DNA of 64,000 nucleotides from NCBI GenBank assembly GCA_977017575.1, contig CDRNVI010000149.1:62001-126000 (forward strand). The letters are read 5' to 3'. The first letter of the stretch is position 1. Every line of letters begins with the position of its first letter. The DNA comes from Paramoeba atlantica (taxonomy: Eukaryota > Discosea). Below are positions 44,559-55,859 of the stretch, piece by piece. The translations under genes were made by a program, and so were the position numbers. Below the pieces are notes generated by a model. The model had not been told where the DNA came from. It saw only the letters and a program-made list of their open reading frames with translations, and did not search any database.

Positions 44559-44640
44559 TTGGGAGAGGGTTTTGGGGGAGGGTTTTTGGGGGAGGGTTTT
44601 TGGGGGAGGGTTTTGGGGGAGGGCTTTGGGAGAGGCTTTT
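44559..44640. repeat. G-rich tandem repeat, G-quadruplex candidate
   Basis: Five or six units of about 15 bp, GGGGGAGGGTTTTTG and variants. Each unit has two G runs of three or more, so several four-run G-quadruplex registers are possible on the plus strand. The frame GEGFGGGF.. through it is probably not coding. Confidence 0.85.
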
Positions 44641-44699
44641 GGACAACCCCCATGTTTGCTGGTTTTTCTTTTTTTTTCTTTTTCTTTTGAAAAAGAAAA

Positions 44700-45005
44700 A
44701 ACTTTTGAAATACTTTCCTTTTTCTCTCTTTCTTTTCTCTTTCTCTTTTTCTTTTCTCTTCCTCTTCCTCTTCCGCTTTCTCTTTCTCTTTCTCTCTTCT
44801 CTCTTCTCTCTCTTTCTCTCCTCTCCTCTCCTCTCCTCTTTCTCTTTCTCTTCCGCTTTCTCTTTCTCTTTCTCTTTTCTCTCTTCTCTCTTCTCTCTTC
44901 TCTCTTCTCTCTTCTCTCTTCTCTCTTCTCTCTTCTCTCTTCTCTCTTCTCTCTTCTCTCTTCTCTCTTCTCTCTCTTCTCTCTCTCTTTCTCTTCTCTC
45001 TTCTT
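44700..45005. repeat. CT-rich array with TCTCTTC units
   Basis: Ends in about 13 perfect tandem ctctctt-type heptamers (44878-44970). It lies just before the first LRR segment of copy B. Confidence 0.85.
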
Positions 45006-45010
45006 TGTTA

Positions 45011-45261
45011 AAAAGGGCTTTTGGCGGACAACTATCTCAGTGGGACGACCCCAACCAAATTTCTCTTGTTTATTTGTTTCTTTTTCTTTCTTTTTCTTTT
45101 TTTTTTTCTTTTTCTTTCTTTTTTCTTTTTCTTTTAACTTTTCTCTCTCTTTTTTCTTTTTCTTTTCTCTTTTTCTTTCTTCTCTCTCTTCTCCTCTTGA
45201 GATCTTTCTGACAATACTTTGAGATCAGAAATTGAAAATCTTCATCATGTCCAAATCATGT

Positions 45262-45292
<31 letters not shown>

Positions 45293-45573
45293 ATTATTTT
45301 TCTTTTTTTTATTATTCTTTTAATAATTTTATCATTTTCTTTATTTTCTTTCTTTTCTTTTTCTTTTCCTTTTCTTTCTTTTCCTTTCCTTTCCTTTCCT
45401 TTTCTCTTTTCTTTTCTTTTCTTCTCTTCTTTTCTTTTTTCTTTCTTTCTTTTCCAAAAGGTTTTTAGGAGTCAATCAACTGAAAGGAGAAAAAATCTTA
45501 GACAAAATTTCAAAACTTTGTTCTTTAACTGATTTGTAATTTTTTCTTTTTCTTTTTTTTTTTCTTTTTTTTT

Positions 45574-45605
<32 letters not shown>

Positions 45606-46598
45606 CTTTTTCTTTCTTTTTTCTTTCTTTTTCTTTCTTTTTTTTCTTTTTTTTCTTTTTTTTCTTTTTTTTCTTTTTTCTTTTTTGTTTTTTTTTCTTT
45701 TCTTTTTCTTTTTCTTTTTTCTTTTTTCTTTTTTTTTCTTTTTTATCTTTTTTCTTTTTCTTTTTCTTTCTTTTATCTTTTTCTTTTTTCTTTATTTCTT
45801 TATTTCTTTCTTTCCCATTTTTCTTTCATTTTCTTTCTTTCTTTCATTTCTTTTCATTTCCTTCATTTTTATTGAAATTATTTTTGATTTTATTAGATCA
45901 CTGGGAGGGAATTTCTTTTTAGAGACAATGCCTGTTGAATTCGCACAACTCTTTGATCTTCCTCAAATGTTTTTCTTTTTCTTTTTCTTTTTCTTTCTTT
46001 TTTTCTTTTTCTTTTTCTTTTTCTTTTTCTTTTTCTTTTTCTTTCTTTCTTTTTTCTTTTTTTCTTTTTTTCTTTTTTTTTTCTTTTTTTTTCTGATTAT
46101 TTTTTGAATAAATTATTCTGTTCTGATGATTTTTTTCTTTTCTTTCTTTCTCTCTTTTCTCTCTCTCTTTCTTCTCTCTCTCTCTCCTCTCTCTCTCCTC
46201 TCTCTCTCTTCTCTCTCTCCTTTTCATAATATTATTAGAGACATTGTTTCTAACTTCACGGGGATGTTTTTTATTTTTTTTTTTTAATTTATTTTATTTT
46301 ATTATTTTTTTATTATTTTATTATTTTTTTTTTATTATTATTATTATTTTTTTATTATTTTTTATTCTTTTTTTATTCTTTTTTTTATTCTTTTTCTTTT
46401 TCTTTTTTTCCTTTTTAACTCTTATTTCTTTTCTTTCCCTCTTCTTTCTTTCATTCTTTCCCTCTTCTTTCTTTCTTCTTTTCTTCTTTCTTCTTTCTTT
46501 CTTCTTTCTTTCTTTTATTTTTGTAGGTATTTCAGTAAGAATTCATTCACAAGACCACTTCCAACCGAAATAAGACAACTCACAAATCTTGTTCAAAT
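45011..46598 (+). pseudogene. LRR protein gene, copy B (decayed)
   Basis: LRR segments: 45011-45060 (LLADNYLSGTTPTKF), about 45197-45256, 45461-45535, 45897-45968, 46239-46265 and 46527-46598. Compared with copy A, the acceptor before 45197 has lost its AG (cttg for ctag) and that exon is 12 nt short. The exon at 46239 has an in-frame deletion of 45 nt, removing most of one repeat. The donor of the last exon is intact (gtattt), unlike copy A. Introns are T/C-rich. No complete gene can be assembled; each copy is broken at different places, so decay continued after the duplication. Confidence 0.7.
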
Positions 46599-47063
46599 GT
46601 ATTTTTTTCTTTTTTTCTTTTTTTTCTTTTTCTTTTTTCTTTTTTTTTTCTTTTTTCTTTTTTTTTTCCTTTTCCTTTTTTCATTTTCTTTTTTCATTCT
46701 CTTTTTCTTTCCACCACCAATCCAAGATCAAAAACCTTTATTTTGTTGGGTGTTTTGTGATGATGTGTTTTTTTTCTTTTCTTTGTTTTTCTTTGTTTTT
46801 CTTTGTTTTTCTTTGTTTTTTTTGAATTGAAAAACTAACTTTTCTTTCTTTTCTTTTTTCTTTTTTCTGTTAGATGACAATATAATCAAAAATCAAGAAA
46901 GACATAACAATTGAAGGGATTTTTGTGGTGATGTTTTGGAGTTTTATGAACAAATTAAAAAGTTCTTTTGATTTGTTCAAACAACTTTTTTTTCTTCTTT
47001 GATATTTTTAAGCTATTTGACCCCTCAAGACTGAATGTCCCAGAAGATGATCCAATTCTCGCT

Positions 47064-47094
<31 letters not shown>

Positions 47095-47119
47095 GAGTCG
47101 GGGAGTTAGGGAGTCAAGG

Positions 47120-47883
47120 AGACTTGAGATCCCACCAAACGAGGTTCTTTTTTTATTCTTTTTTTTATATTCTTTTTCTTTGTTTTTTTCTTTTTTTTTT
47201 CCTTTGTTTTTCTTCTTTTTCTTTGTTTTTTCTTTTTTCCTCTTTTCTTTCTTTTTCCTCTTTTCTTTTTTTTTTCTTTGTTCCTTTTCTTTTGTTTAAT
47301 CTCCATTTCCCTCTTTCTTTCTTTGGTACAACAAAGGCTGGAGATACCACTGTTGGTGAAGTCTCCTCTTCCACTGTGAATCCTAACTCCTCCTGTTCCT
47401 TTACATACTTCTTGAGTACTTTCTCCAGCCTCCTTCTCGCATCATTATCCCCTTGATTATCCTTGGTTTTGGTCTCTTCCCCTTTTGAAGTAGAGTTTCT
47501 TGAGCCAACTCCAAACCTCCTTTGTTTATCTTGATCTTCCTCTTCCATCTTCTCTTCTTCCTGATCAACATTGTCAATTCATGGAAATTTTTGGCCTTCT
47601 GGCCAGCTGAGCTGATTGGCATTATGAATTACTCTGGTCTGCCTTGGGTTCATATTTCTTTGTCACTTTCTTTGGAATCTCCTTGAACCTCATTCAATGA
47701 CATCCACCTCACCTCTGAGATCCTTGGATTTCCTAAAGTTGGTATTAGAGAATCGTTTTCTTCTGTTCTGTTGATGGGATTGAAGATTTCTCCTAAATCA
47801 AATTTCACTTTCTCATCCTTTCCATTCTCATATGTGTCTCTCTTTTCTATTTTCCTTCTCAAGTCCTGATTCTCTTTCTCCAT
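47120..47883 (-). pseudogene. Decayed retroelement-like frames, copy B
   Basis: Counterpart of 35500-36465 with the same coiled-coil frame (MEKENQDLRRKIEKRD) and RT-like end TSPTVVSPAFVVPKKERGKW. SPAF here fits the RT pattern better than SLAF in copy A. Confidence 0.45.
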
Positions 47884-48699
47884 TTTTTCTGTTCCCCTGT
47901 TAATTCTACAAGCTGGTCTTCCATGCCATGCTTACATGAATTTGACCATGGTGATACATGATGAGGCATGAGAGCTTTTTATGTGCGGAAAGTGCTCAGA
48001 TCCTTTGATCAAGGATATCTTTTGAGATATTGCGTTCCTTCTGATGATGTATGTGCTTTTTGTCCATCTCCTGTGTCCCATTTTGCCCCCTCATCCACTT
48101 CTTGTCTTGCCTCTTTGCTTTCTTCTCCTCTGGTTTTAATTTATTTTAAAGATGTCAGATCATGCAAAATGAACTTGTGGATGCAGGATCGGAAATTCAG
48201 ATGGCCGAACTGAAGTGATTGATTATTTTTGCAACAATACCAAATATACCTCTCTGATCTATTACAGTGTTGGAGTGAGTGAGACCTGCCTCCAACACAT
48301 TAGTGGTACTTTCCAGAGCTTTTAGAGCTTTCCTGAGCTTCTCTGAGCCTTCCCAGATCTTCTCTGATGCCTTTTGTCATGGGTTTTGGCCTTCCTGATG
48401 AGCTAGGAGCTTCACAGACAGCCTGTGCGCCGGTTTGGTGCGCGAGATTTTTAGTGCTCTTTTTATTTGCTTTCTGTGCTTTGTTTTTTTTTTGCATTTC
48501 GTTTTCACACCGTTTTCTCTGGTTTTGTTTTGGCTTGGTTCTTGTTGTGTGCTTCCTCTTCTCCTCTTTGTTTTGTGTTTTCCCTTTTTCCCTTCTTTTC
48601 TTTGTTGTTTGCTTTCTTGTTCTGTTTTGTGTTGGCTGGGGTCATTCCCATAAAGGTTTTGGTTCAGAGTTTAGTTTCTTTCCTTTTTCTCTCCTTTTT

Positions 48700-49840
48700 C
48701 CTGTGTCTTCATTGTGAGTGTGGTTCCCCCCACTACAACAGACCAAAGAGCTGCAAAGTCTTTTGTGGTGCAAATATATGTGTGGTTCGCTGCGATGTCT
48801 TTCTGTTCAAATTCAGAGAAGAAGTGCTCGTATGTGGTGATAGATCTAAGAGCTTATGGCAATATTTCGAAAGTGCCCAAGAGAATTTTTCTTCAGAAGA
48901 GGAAGTTACTCAAAAGAGAGTTGATGGGGTTGAGAGAGACAAAGGTTATGACTCAGCTTGTTACCAAGATTGTGAACGTGATTTTGTTTGTGGTAGTGAC
49001 CATTGTTATGACTGTGGGTGATGGATATAAAGATCGTTGGAGTGATCGGAATTATCATGGGGAATGGACCGAAATTATGACTCTGGTAATGTTTGGTGAT
49101 CGTGGGAGAGACCAGGGTGTAAAGGAATGGAGATTGGGGTAGGAATAGCACCTGGGTTCCAGGTGACTGTTTTCAAAGTTTGGGTTGTGAGGGGATGTGT
49201 TTGGAGAGGATGAAGAGAGTGACAATGGTGAAAAGAGGGTGTTGAAAGTGATACAATGATGATATTCGAGGAGTCTACTTTGATTTGTATGGACACTCTG
49301 ATGTAGTTGATAACATGTTAGAATGAGCTTTGGCAAACCTGGGTGTTTGGGGATAAAACCAAAATCGTTTTGTTTATTCTCCCCAGAGGAAAAGAAATAC
49401 ATTTTTAATGGTAATCAGGATGTTTTCTTCTTTTTTTTTGATGTATCAAATCTCTTCTCACTCATTTGTTATTCCAGACCTAATGAGTTTGGTAACACCA
49501 ACAATCTATCAATGGGTGAAGAGAAATGGTGAATGTTGAAGCACATTGGCTTGTATTTGGCTCAACCTTTTCTCCGGTCATATCACACTTGCTCAGCCTG
49601 CAAACCCCTCTGGGGATTCAAGATTCAGTCATGAGAAGGATAACAATGCTTTTTTATTGGAACCACGCAAGAGGGACCATGAGGAGGTTGACTTTTGTTC
49701 AGTATTTTACATTGATGATTTTGTCTATGCAGCTGTCGATGACAAATGTGCAGAGGAAATGTATCTCCAACATGTGAATAAATTCCTGGAGGAAGAGTTT
49801 ATTGTGGGGATAACAAAGTGTTGTATTTTTGAGAGATGAT
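48700..49840 (+). pseudogene. Decayed region with RT catalytic motif, copy B
   Basis: VDFCSVFYIDDFVYAAVDD, then CAEEMYLQHVNKFLEEEF and GITKCCIFE, in one frame. This follows the gypsy RT palm: YxDD, spacing to EE..L.HV..FL, and KC.F. Copy B keeps the frame that copy A lost. Upstream (about 48930-49020) the frame RDKGYDSACYQDCERDFV has Cys where an Arg/Asp-rich repeat would have Arg, which CGN to TGN change could explain. Confidence 0.5.
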
Positions 49841-49844
49841 TGGA

Positions 49845-51700
49845 TCTATTTCCTACATTGGGTTAACAACAGGATTGTGCTTCTCTTTTTTGAGGAGATG
49901 CCACTGTGGTTTGCTGTCAAGTTGGAGGTCACTACAGAAGTTATTTTTTCTGATCTGGTTTCTGCTTTGATACATTCCTGTATTCCCTGGAATCCTCACT
50001 GGAATATTCGATGCTTCAGAGGTTCTAACAATATCAAGAGGTTTATTTATTTTTACTAATTATTAAAATTTGTTTGGCAGATATGGTATTGTATGGTAGA
50101 ATGGCTTCTGTTGAATGGAGAGGTCATCAAATTTTCCAGAGAAGCTCTGTCATTCACAGAGATGTGTGGAATTGTATGCTCTTAAGAAAACAATTGGTTT
50201 TGGCTGGAATTTGTTTGGATCTGTTTTTCACTCTGCAAGTTCATTATTTGAATTTGTGTAACTGAGAGAGAGTTTTCTTTTTGGCTTCTCTGGGTGACTT
50301 TAGCAGCCACCTGTCGTCAAACTCCGCCTGTTTGGAGAAAGAAATTGGCTCTTGAGAAGCTTAGGAACCAACAGGCCTTGACTATTGTCAAAATATGAAA
50401 AATACTTCAAGTTCTGTAGCAAACATGGTTTTAGTGACCTGTACAACGCGAGCGTCCTTGAAAAATACATCTTCCATATGTGCTGAATTGAGAAAACAAT
50501 TGCCAGAATCCTTCTGTTCTGCTTTTAGAAAGCGCTATGCCATCTCTGGCTTTCCTGATCCCTTCAATGAGAAGATAGTAAGTGATGGTATTTGTTTTGG
50601 GATGGTTGATTTTTATTGCAGAGCTGGCTCTTGAGAAGTTTGGGGACACAGTGCTTTCTAAAAGCATAACAAGAAGGGTTCTGGCCCAATTCAGCGCATA
50701 TGGAAGATATTTTTCAAGGATACACAAAAGTTTTACAGGTCACCAAAACCATGTTCACAACATAACTTGAAATATTTTTCCACATTCTGACAATGGTCAA
50801 GGGCTGTTGATCATCTCTGGCATCCCTGACCCCTTCAGATCAATGAACCTTGGCAGGCAAAGTGGATTTCAGCTTTCCAGTTCTATCAAAGAGCCTCATC
50901 AAGATATTTGGATAGATGTTTGTGAGCTGATGTTGAGGGTTAGTTCTCTCCTTAAGATTAAATAGAATGATATTTTTTCAACAGTTTTGGTGTCATTTAT
51001 GATGTACCATGCGATAGCAGAAGAAGTGTTTGGGTAAGGATTGGATTCTCTTGTGGGCTGATTGGCACTTGGGTGGAGGGCTGGATCTCAGTTTATTATC
51101 CAAATGAAGTTTTGCAAGTTCTTGGAACTTGGAAGGAACGAAACTCAATGAAATTATATGTGATGTTGAATTTCCTGAGGAACCCATCACACAAGGGCTT
51201 CATCCAGCAGCTCTCCGAAAGAGATCAAAGATGGTGTGGCTCCCTCGCCTTCGAGCATCTGCTTTGCCTTTGTGTGGCTTTTGTTCCTTCTTGCTTCCCT
51301 CTTTGTCCTTTCCTTCCCCTTTTTGTCTTGCTTTGGATCTCTCTTTTGTTCTCTCTTCCATCTAGCTGGGGTGCTTTGGATTTCTTCCTTCGTTTCTGTT
51401 TTCCTTCCTGGTTTCTCTGTTTTTGGTTTTTGGTTTTTGTTTTTGGATTTGAGTATGGTTTTTTGTTGTTTGGCTGTGTTGTTTTGTTGACTGTTTCTTT
51501 TGGAATAAACACTCAGAGGTGATGTTCCCACTTGAGTACTTTCAAGCACATAAAAAAACAAAAAGAGAGGAGGTGGAGATGTGACAGAGGACAAGAAGTT
51601 TTATTTAGAAAGCGGTAGAAAAGTTGAACAAGAGAAAACCAACAAATAAAAGATATTTGCACTGTCAACTCCTCAAGCCGAACATTCTCTCTTTTAATTC
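49845..51700. other. Decayed duplicated DNA, no gene called (copy B)
   Basis: Counterpart of 38216-40030. Differs by small indels, including about 75 bp of extra sequence near 50245-50330 and a 20-bp gap near 50935. No domain seen. Confidence 0.5.
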
Positions 51701-51719
51701 TCTTCTTTATTTCTCTTTT

Positions 51720-53920
51720 ATCTCTCTTTTTTTTTGGTCTTTTTTGTCTTTTTCCCCTTTTTTCTCTTTTTTCTCTTTTTATTTCTCTTTTTTTTCCCAT
51801 GAGGAAGAGAAGAAGATTCCAGCAGAAGCACCAAAGCCTCAATTGGTACAGACATATTGAATTAGAGCATTTTCTTTAGCTTTGAGCCATGGGTGCTAGG
51901 ACAATGCCCTTTGTACAATCAATGTGAATAATTAGAAAGAGAAAAAGAAAAGAGTGAATAAAAAGAGAAGTAAAGAGAAAAAGGAAAAAAGAGAAAAAAA
52001 GAGAAAAAAAGAGAAAAAAAGAGAAAAAAAGAGAAATAAAAAATAAAAGAGAAATAAAAAGAAAGAAAAAAGAGAAAAAAGAGGAAAAAAAAGAGAGAAA
52101 AAAAAAGAGAAAAAGAGAAAAAAAAAGAAAAAAAAAAGAGAAAAAAAAAAGAGAAAAAAAAGAGAAAAAAAAAGAGAAAAAAAAAGAGAAAAAAAAGAGA
52201 AAAGAGAAAAAGGGAAAAAAAGAAAAAAAGAGGGGAAAAAAGAGAGAAAAAAGAGAAATAAAAAAGAGAAATAAAAAGAGAAGTAGAAAGGGAAATAGAA
52301 AAAGAAAAAAGAGAAAGAAAGAGAAAAGAGAAAGAAAGAGAAAAAAGAAAGAAAGAAAAAAAAGAAAAAAAGAAATGAAAAGAGAAATGAAAAGAGAAAT
52401 GAAAAGAGAAATGAAAAGAGAAATGAAAAAAAGAGAAAAAAAAGAAAAAAGGAGGAATAAAAAGAGAAATAAAAGAGAGAAAAAGTAAAAAAAAAAAGAG
52501 AAAAAAAAAGGGAAAAAAGAAAGAGAAAAAAGAGAAATATGAAAAAAAGAGAAAAAAAGAGAAAAAAAGAAGAAAAAAGAGAGAAAAGAGAAAAAAAAAA
52601 GAAAAAAAAAGAAAAAAAAAGAAAAAAAAAGAAAAAAAAAAGAGAAAAAAAGAAAAAAAAAAGAGAAAAAAAGAAAAAAAAAGAAAAAAAAAGAAAAAAA
52701 AAGAAAAAAAAAAAAGAAAAGAAAAAAAGAAAAGAAAAAAAAAGAAGAAACCAAACTCTGTATCGATTGTCTCCCCACTGCACCTCTTTGTTTCTCTTTC
52801 TTTATTTCTCTTTTATTTCTTTATTTCTCTTTCTTTTCTTTTTCTCTTTTTCTTCTTTTTTTCTTTTTATTTCTCTTTTTATTTCTCTTTTCTTTTCTCT
52901 TTTCTCTTTTCTCTTTTCTCTTTTCTCTTTTCTCTTTTCTCTTTTTCTTTCTTTTCTTTTCTTTCTTTTCTTTCTTTTGTTCTCTTTTGGTTTTTTTTTC
53001 AGTTTTTCTTCTCATCCAAGAACCATAGATCTCCCTCTTTATTTTTTTCTCCTTCTCCTTTTTCCTTCTCTTTCTTTTCTCTTCTTTTCTTTTCATATCA
53101 TTTCCCCCTCTCTTCACCTTTTTTCCCTTTTTCTTCCTTTGTTTTTCCTCTCATTCTTTCTTTTCTTTCTTTTCTTTTTCTGAATGTCTCTTTGGATGGA
53201 TTTTCTCTGATGAGAATTTGTTTGATACAGACAAAGAATGTGAAGGAGGAGAAAGCTTTTATTCTTTTTTTTTGTGTTTCCCATTTCAAAAAGAGGAAAG
53301 AGAAAAGAAAGAAAGAAAGAAAAAGAAAGGGAAAGAGGGAAGAGAAAGAATGAGAAAAAAAAAAGGAAAGAAAAGAGCAAAGCCAAAAAAAAAGAAAAAG
53401 AAAGAAAAAGAAAAGGAAAGAAAAAGAAGAGGAAAGAAAAAGAAGAGGAAAGAAAAAGAGGAGGAAAGAAAAAGAGGAGAAAAGAAAAAGAGGAGGAAAG
53501 AAAAAGAGGAAAGAAAAAGGAAAGAAAAAGAGGAAAGAGAAAGGAAGAAGAGAAAGGAAGAAGAGAAAGGAAGAAGAGAAGAGAGGAGAATACTTTTTCT
53601 GAGAACAGCAAAAAGGAGACAGAGAGTTGAGGGAGGGTGGGAAAGAGAAGCTCAAATGAGTTGGTCAAAAGGGTATCCTGGATTTCAGGTGCTCCGGCGC
53701 ATGTGTTGTTGCTCCTCTCTCCAAGCTGATATCTTCTCTTCTCTCTTCTCTTCTCTCTTCTCTCTTCTCTCTTCTCTCTTCTCTCTTCTCTCTTCTCTCC
53801 TCTCCTCTCTTCTCTCCTCTCTCCTCTCCTCTCTTCTCTCTCCTCTCTCCTCTCTCCTCTCTCCTCTCTCCTCTCCTCTTCTCTTCTCTTCTCTTCTCTC
53901 TTCCTCCCAAAAAACGCAAA
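51720..53920. repeat. Alternating polypyrimidine and polypurine blocks, copy B
   Basis: Purine block 51930-52750, pyrimidine 52790-53170, purine 53290-53600, pyrimidine 53725-53910. The same order as copy A, but the first purine block has grown from about 490 to about 820 bp. Confidence 0.85.
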
Positions 53921-54170
53921 ACAAAAAAATTGGGTTTCACCGAAAAAAGCGGTTCAAAACCGCTGGGGCACCTTTTTTTTCCTTTTTTTTTTTGTTGGTT
54001 GTTCTTTCGGTGATTTCTTTTTTTTTGTTTGTTTGTGTGATTGGTGTTCCTTCTCGCCACACCCCTCATGAACGACAACAAACACAATCAGCCACCCTCA
54101 GGTTTTGTTTTTAATTCAAAACATTTCTTTTTCTGGATAACTTGAAACAGAAAAACAACAACAATTCAAT

Positions 54171-55133
54171 ATGGTGATGAGAGTTCAATTGATGTCGATT
54201 ATCGAAAGAGAAGGAGAGTGGGAAGTTCGAAACACTGAGAATGGAGAAGTGTGTTCGATTCAAGCTCAAGATTTTCGAAGTCTGCAAAGGAAGATCCAGG
54301 ATGTGTACGGAACTTCAACTGCGGTTCGAGTGTTCTATCTTGATGATGAGTGTGATGTCGTCTTTGTGAAACGTGATCGAGACTTGGAAGACGCTTTGTT
54401 TGTCCTCCCAAAAAAGAACAAGACAGCAAAAGCAGTGGAGAGTCAAGTCAAAGAAAAAATCGAAAATGAAATCCAAGAGGTTGAAAATCGAGTGGCTGAT
54501 GATGAAGAGAAAGTGGGGGATGAGATTTCTGAGAACCCTCAGAAAAGACTCAAGGAACAACAGAAGAGAGAGAAGAAGATTGAAATGCTCAGTAAACGTG
54601 ATGAGAAACTGGCAGATCAGATTGATGTTCTTGAAGAAAAGATTGTGGCTCTCCAACGAAGAAAGGAACAGTTGACTGAAAACAAAACCCAAGTTCGAGA
54701 GAACCTTGTTGATTTGAAAAGTCAAGAGGACGACATTGTTGACGACAAACAAGAGGAAGAGGGGATCGAAGAAATCCAATTGTCTGAGGAAGAAGAGGAA
54801 GAGGAGGAAGAGAGAGATTATGGTAAACCAAGATCATTTGGGCAATCGAGAAAGCTTCAAAACCAACGACGAAACATCGAAAGAAGACTTTGTAATCTTG
54901 AAGCGAAAGAAAAGAAGTCAAAAAAAATGATGGAAACAGAAATTATTCTCAAGAAGCGTTTGGAAGAAATCTCAGAGAGGTTGGCGACTGAACCAAAAGA
55001 AGAAGAAGAGAAAGACAAAATGTTTATGAATAAGAGAAAAGGAAAAGATGGTTGTCGGAGATACTCTTCTCGCTCATATGGCTCAAAAAAGAAGTTTTTC
55101 AATTCTCCTCCAAAGGAGAGAAGATGGAAATAA
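54171..55133 (+). CDS. PB1-domain coiled-coil protein, copy B
   Basis: Intact single-exon frame of 320 residues and paralogue of 42241-43209. The PB1 domain with YLDDECDVVFVKRDRDLEDA is unchanged. Differences gather in the linker and the C-terminal tail (CRRYSSRSYGSKKKFF for CKHSCYSRGSPKKNY), and the start is MVMRVQ instead of MMRVQ. About 130 bp upstream are also nearly identical between copies. Both frames being intact, while the LRR genes beside them are broken, suggests selection on PB1. AATAAA overlaps the stop at 55132. Confidence 0.9.
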   Translation: MVMRVQLMSIIEREGEWEVRNTENGEVCSIQAQDFRSLQRKIQDVYGTSTAVRVFYLDDECDVVFVKRDRDLEDALFVLPKKNKTAKAVESQVKEKIENEIQEVENRVADDEEKVGDEISENPQKRLKEQQKREKKIEMLSKRDEKLADQIDVLEEKIVALQRRKEQLTENKTQVRENLVDLKSQEDDIVDDKQEEEGIEEIQLSEEEEEEEEERDYGKPRSFGQSRKLQNQRRNIERRLCNLEAKEKKSKKMMETEIILKKRLEEISERLATEPKEEEEKDKMFMNKRKGKDGCRRYSSRSYGSKKKFFNSPPKERRWK

Positions 55134-55139
55134 TAAATA

Positions 55140-55735
55140 ACAAAATCTCATTCAATTGTTTTTATCAAGAAAAAGTTTATTTCTATTCTTTTTCTTCTTT
55201 CTTTTCTTCTTGTTCCTCTTTTTATTCACTCTCCTCTTCTTTTCTCTGTTAGTTTTTCATCTTTTCTTTTTACGAGGTAAGTTTTCATACTCTCTAGGAA
55301 AGAAAAGAGAAAAGAAAAACAAAAAAAAACAAAGGCAAAAAAAGAACTCCAATTTTTTTGGGGGCTAAAAAAAATTCCCAGTTTTTTTGTTTTCTGTTTC
55401 GTTCTCTCCTCTCCTCTTTTTCTCTCTCTTTTTTCTCCCTTTCCCCCCCTTTCTCTATTTTCCTCTTGTTTTTCTTTTCTTTCTTTTTCCCTTTTCTCTT
55501 TTTCTCTCTTTCATAGGTATGCTGTCATTATTGGGTTCATATGTTATTTTTGAAAAGAGTCAAGTTGAGGTTTTGCAGTTTCTTTTTTCTTTCTTTCTTT
55601 TTCTTTCTTTTTTCTTTCTTTTTTCTTTTCCTGTTTTGTGTTTTCTTTTTTTTATATTTTTTTCTTTTTCTCTAAGTGAGGTGCTCTATCTTTTTTTTTT
55701 TTCTTTAGGGGAGATTTTTTGAGATTCTCTCTTTA
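55140..55735. other. T-rich spacer after PB1 copy B
   Basis: Pyrimidine-rich low-complexity DNA, with a catactctctagg string also found near 41232. No gene seen. Confidence 0.6.
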
Positions 55736-55736
55736 A

Positions 55737-55799
55737 TTCAGCAGAAGAAAATTCAACAGAAGAAAATTCAGCAGAAGAAAATTCAGCAAAAGAAAATTC
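55737..55799. repeat. 15-bp tandem repeat, four units
   Basis: attcagcagaagaaa, four times with one or two changes, running straight into palindrome site 4. Confidence 0.9.
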
Positions 55800-55846
55800 A
55801 TATTCTCTGTGTTCGAATTTTCAAATTAGTACCCAGAGAGAATGAA
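55797..55846. repeat. Palindrome family, site 4
   Basis: Right arm (55822-55846) is nearly identical to that of site 1. The left arm has several changes (tctgtgttcg for tctgggtact), so the hairpin is imperfect here. Confidence 0.75.
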
Positions 55847-55859
55847 ATAAAAAGATCAA

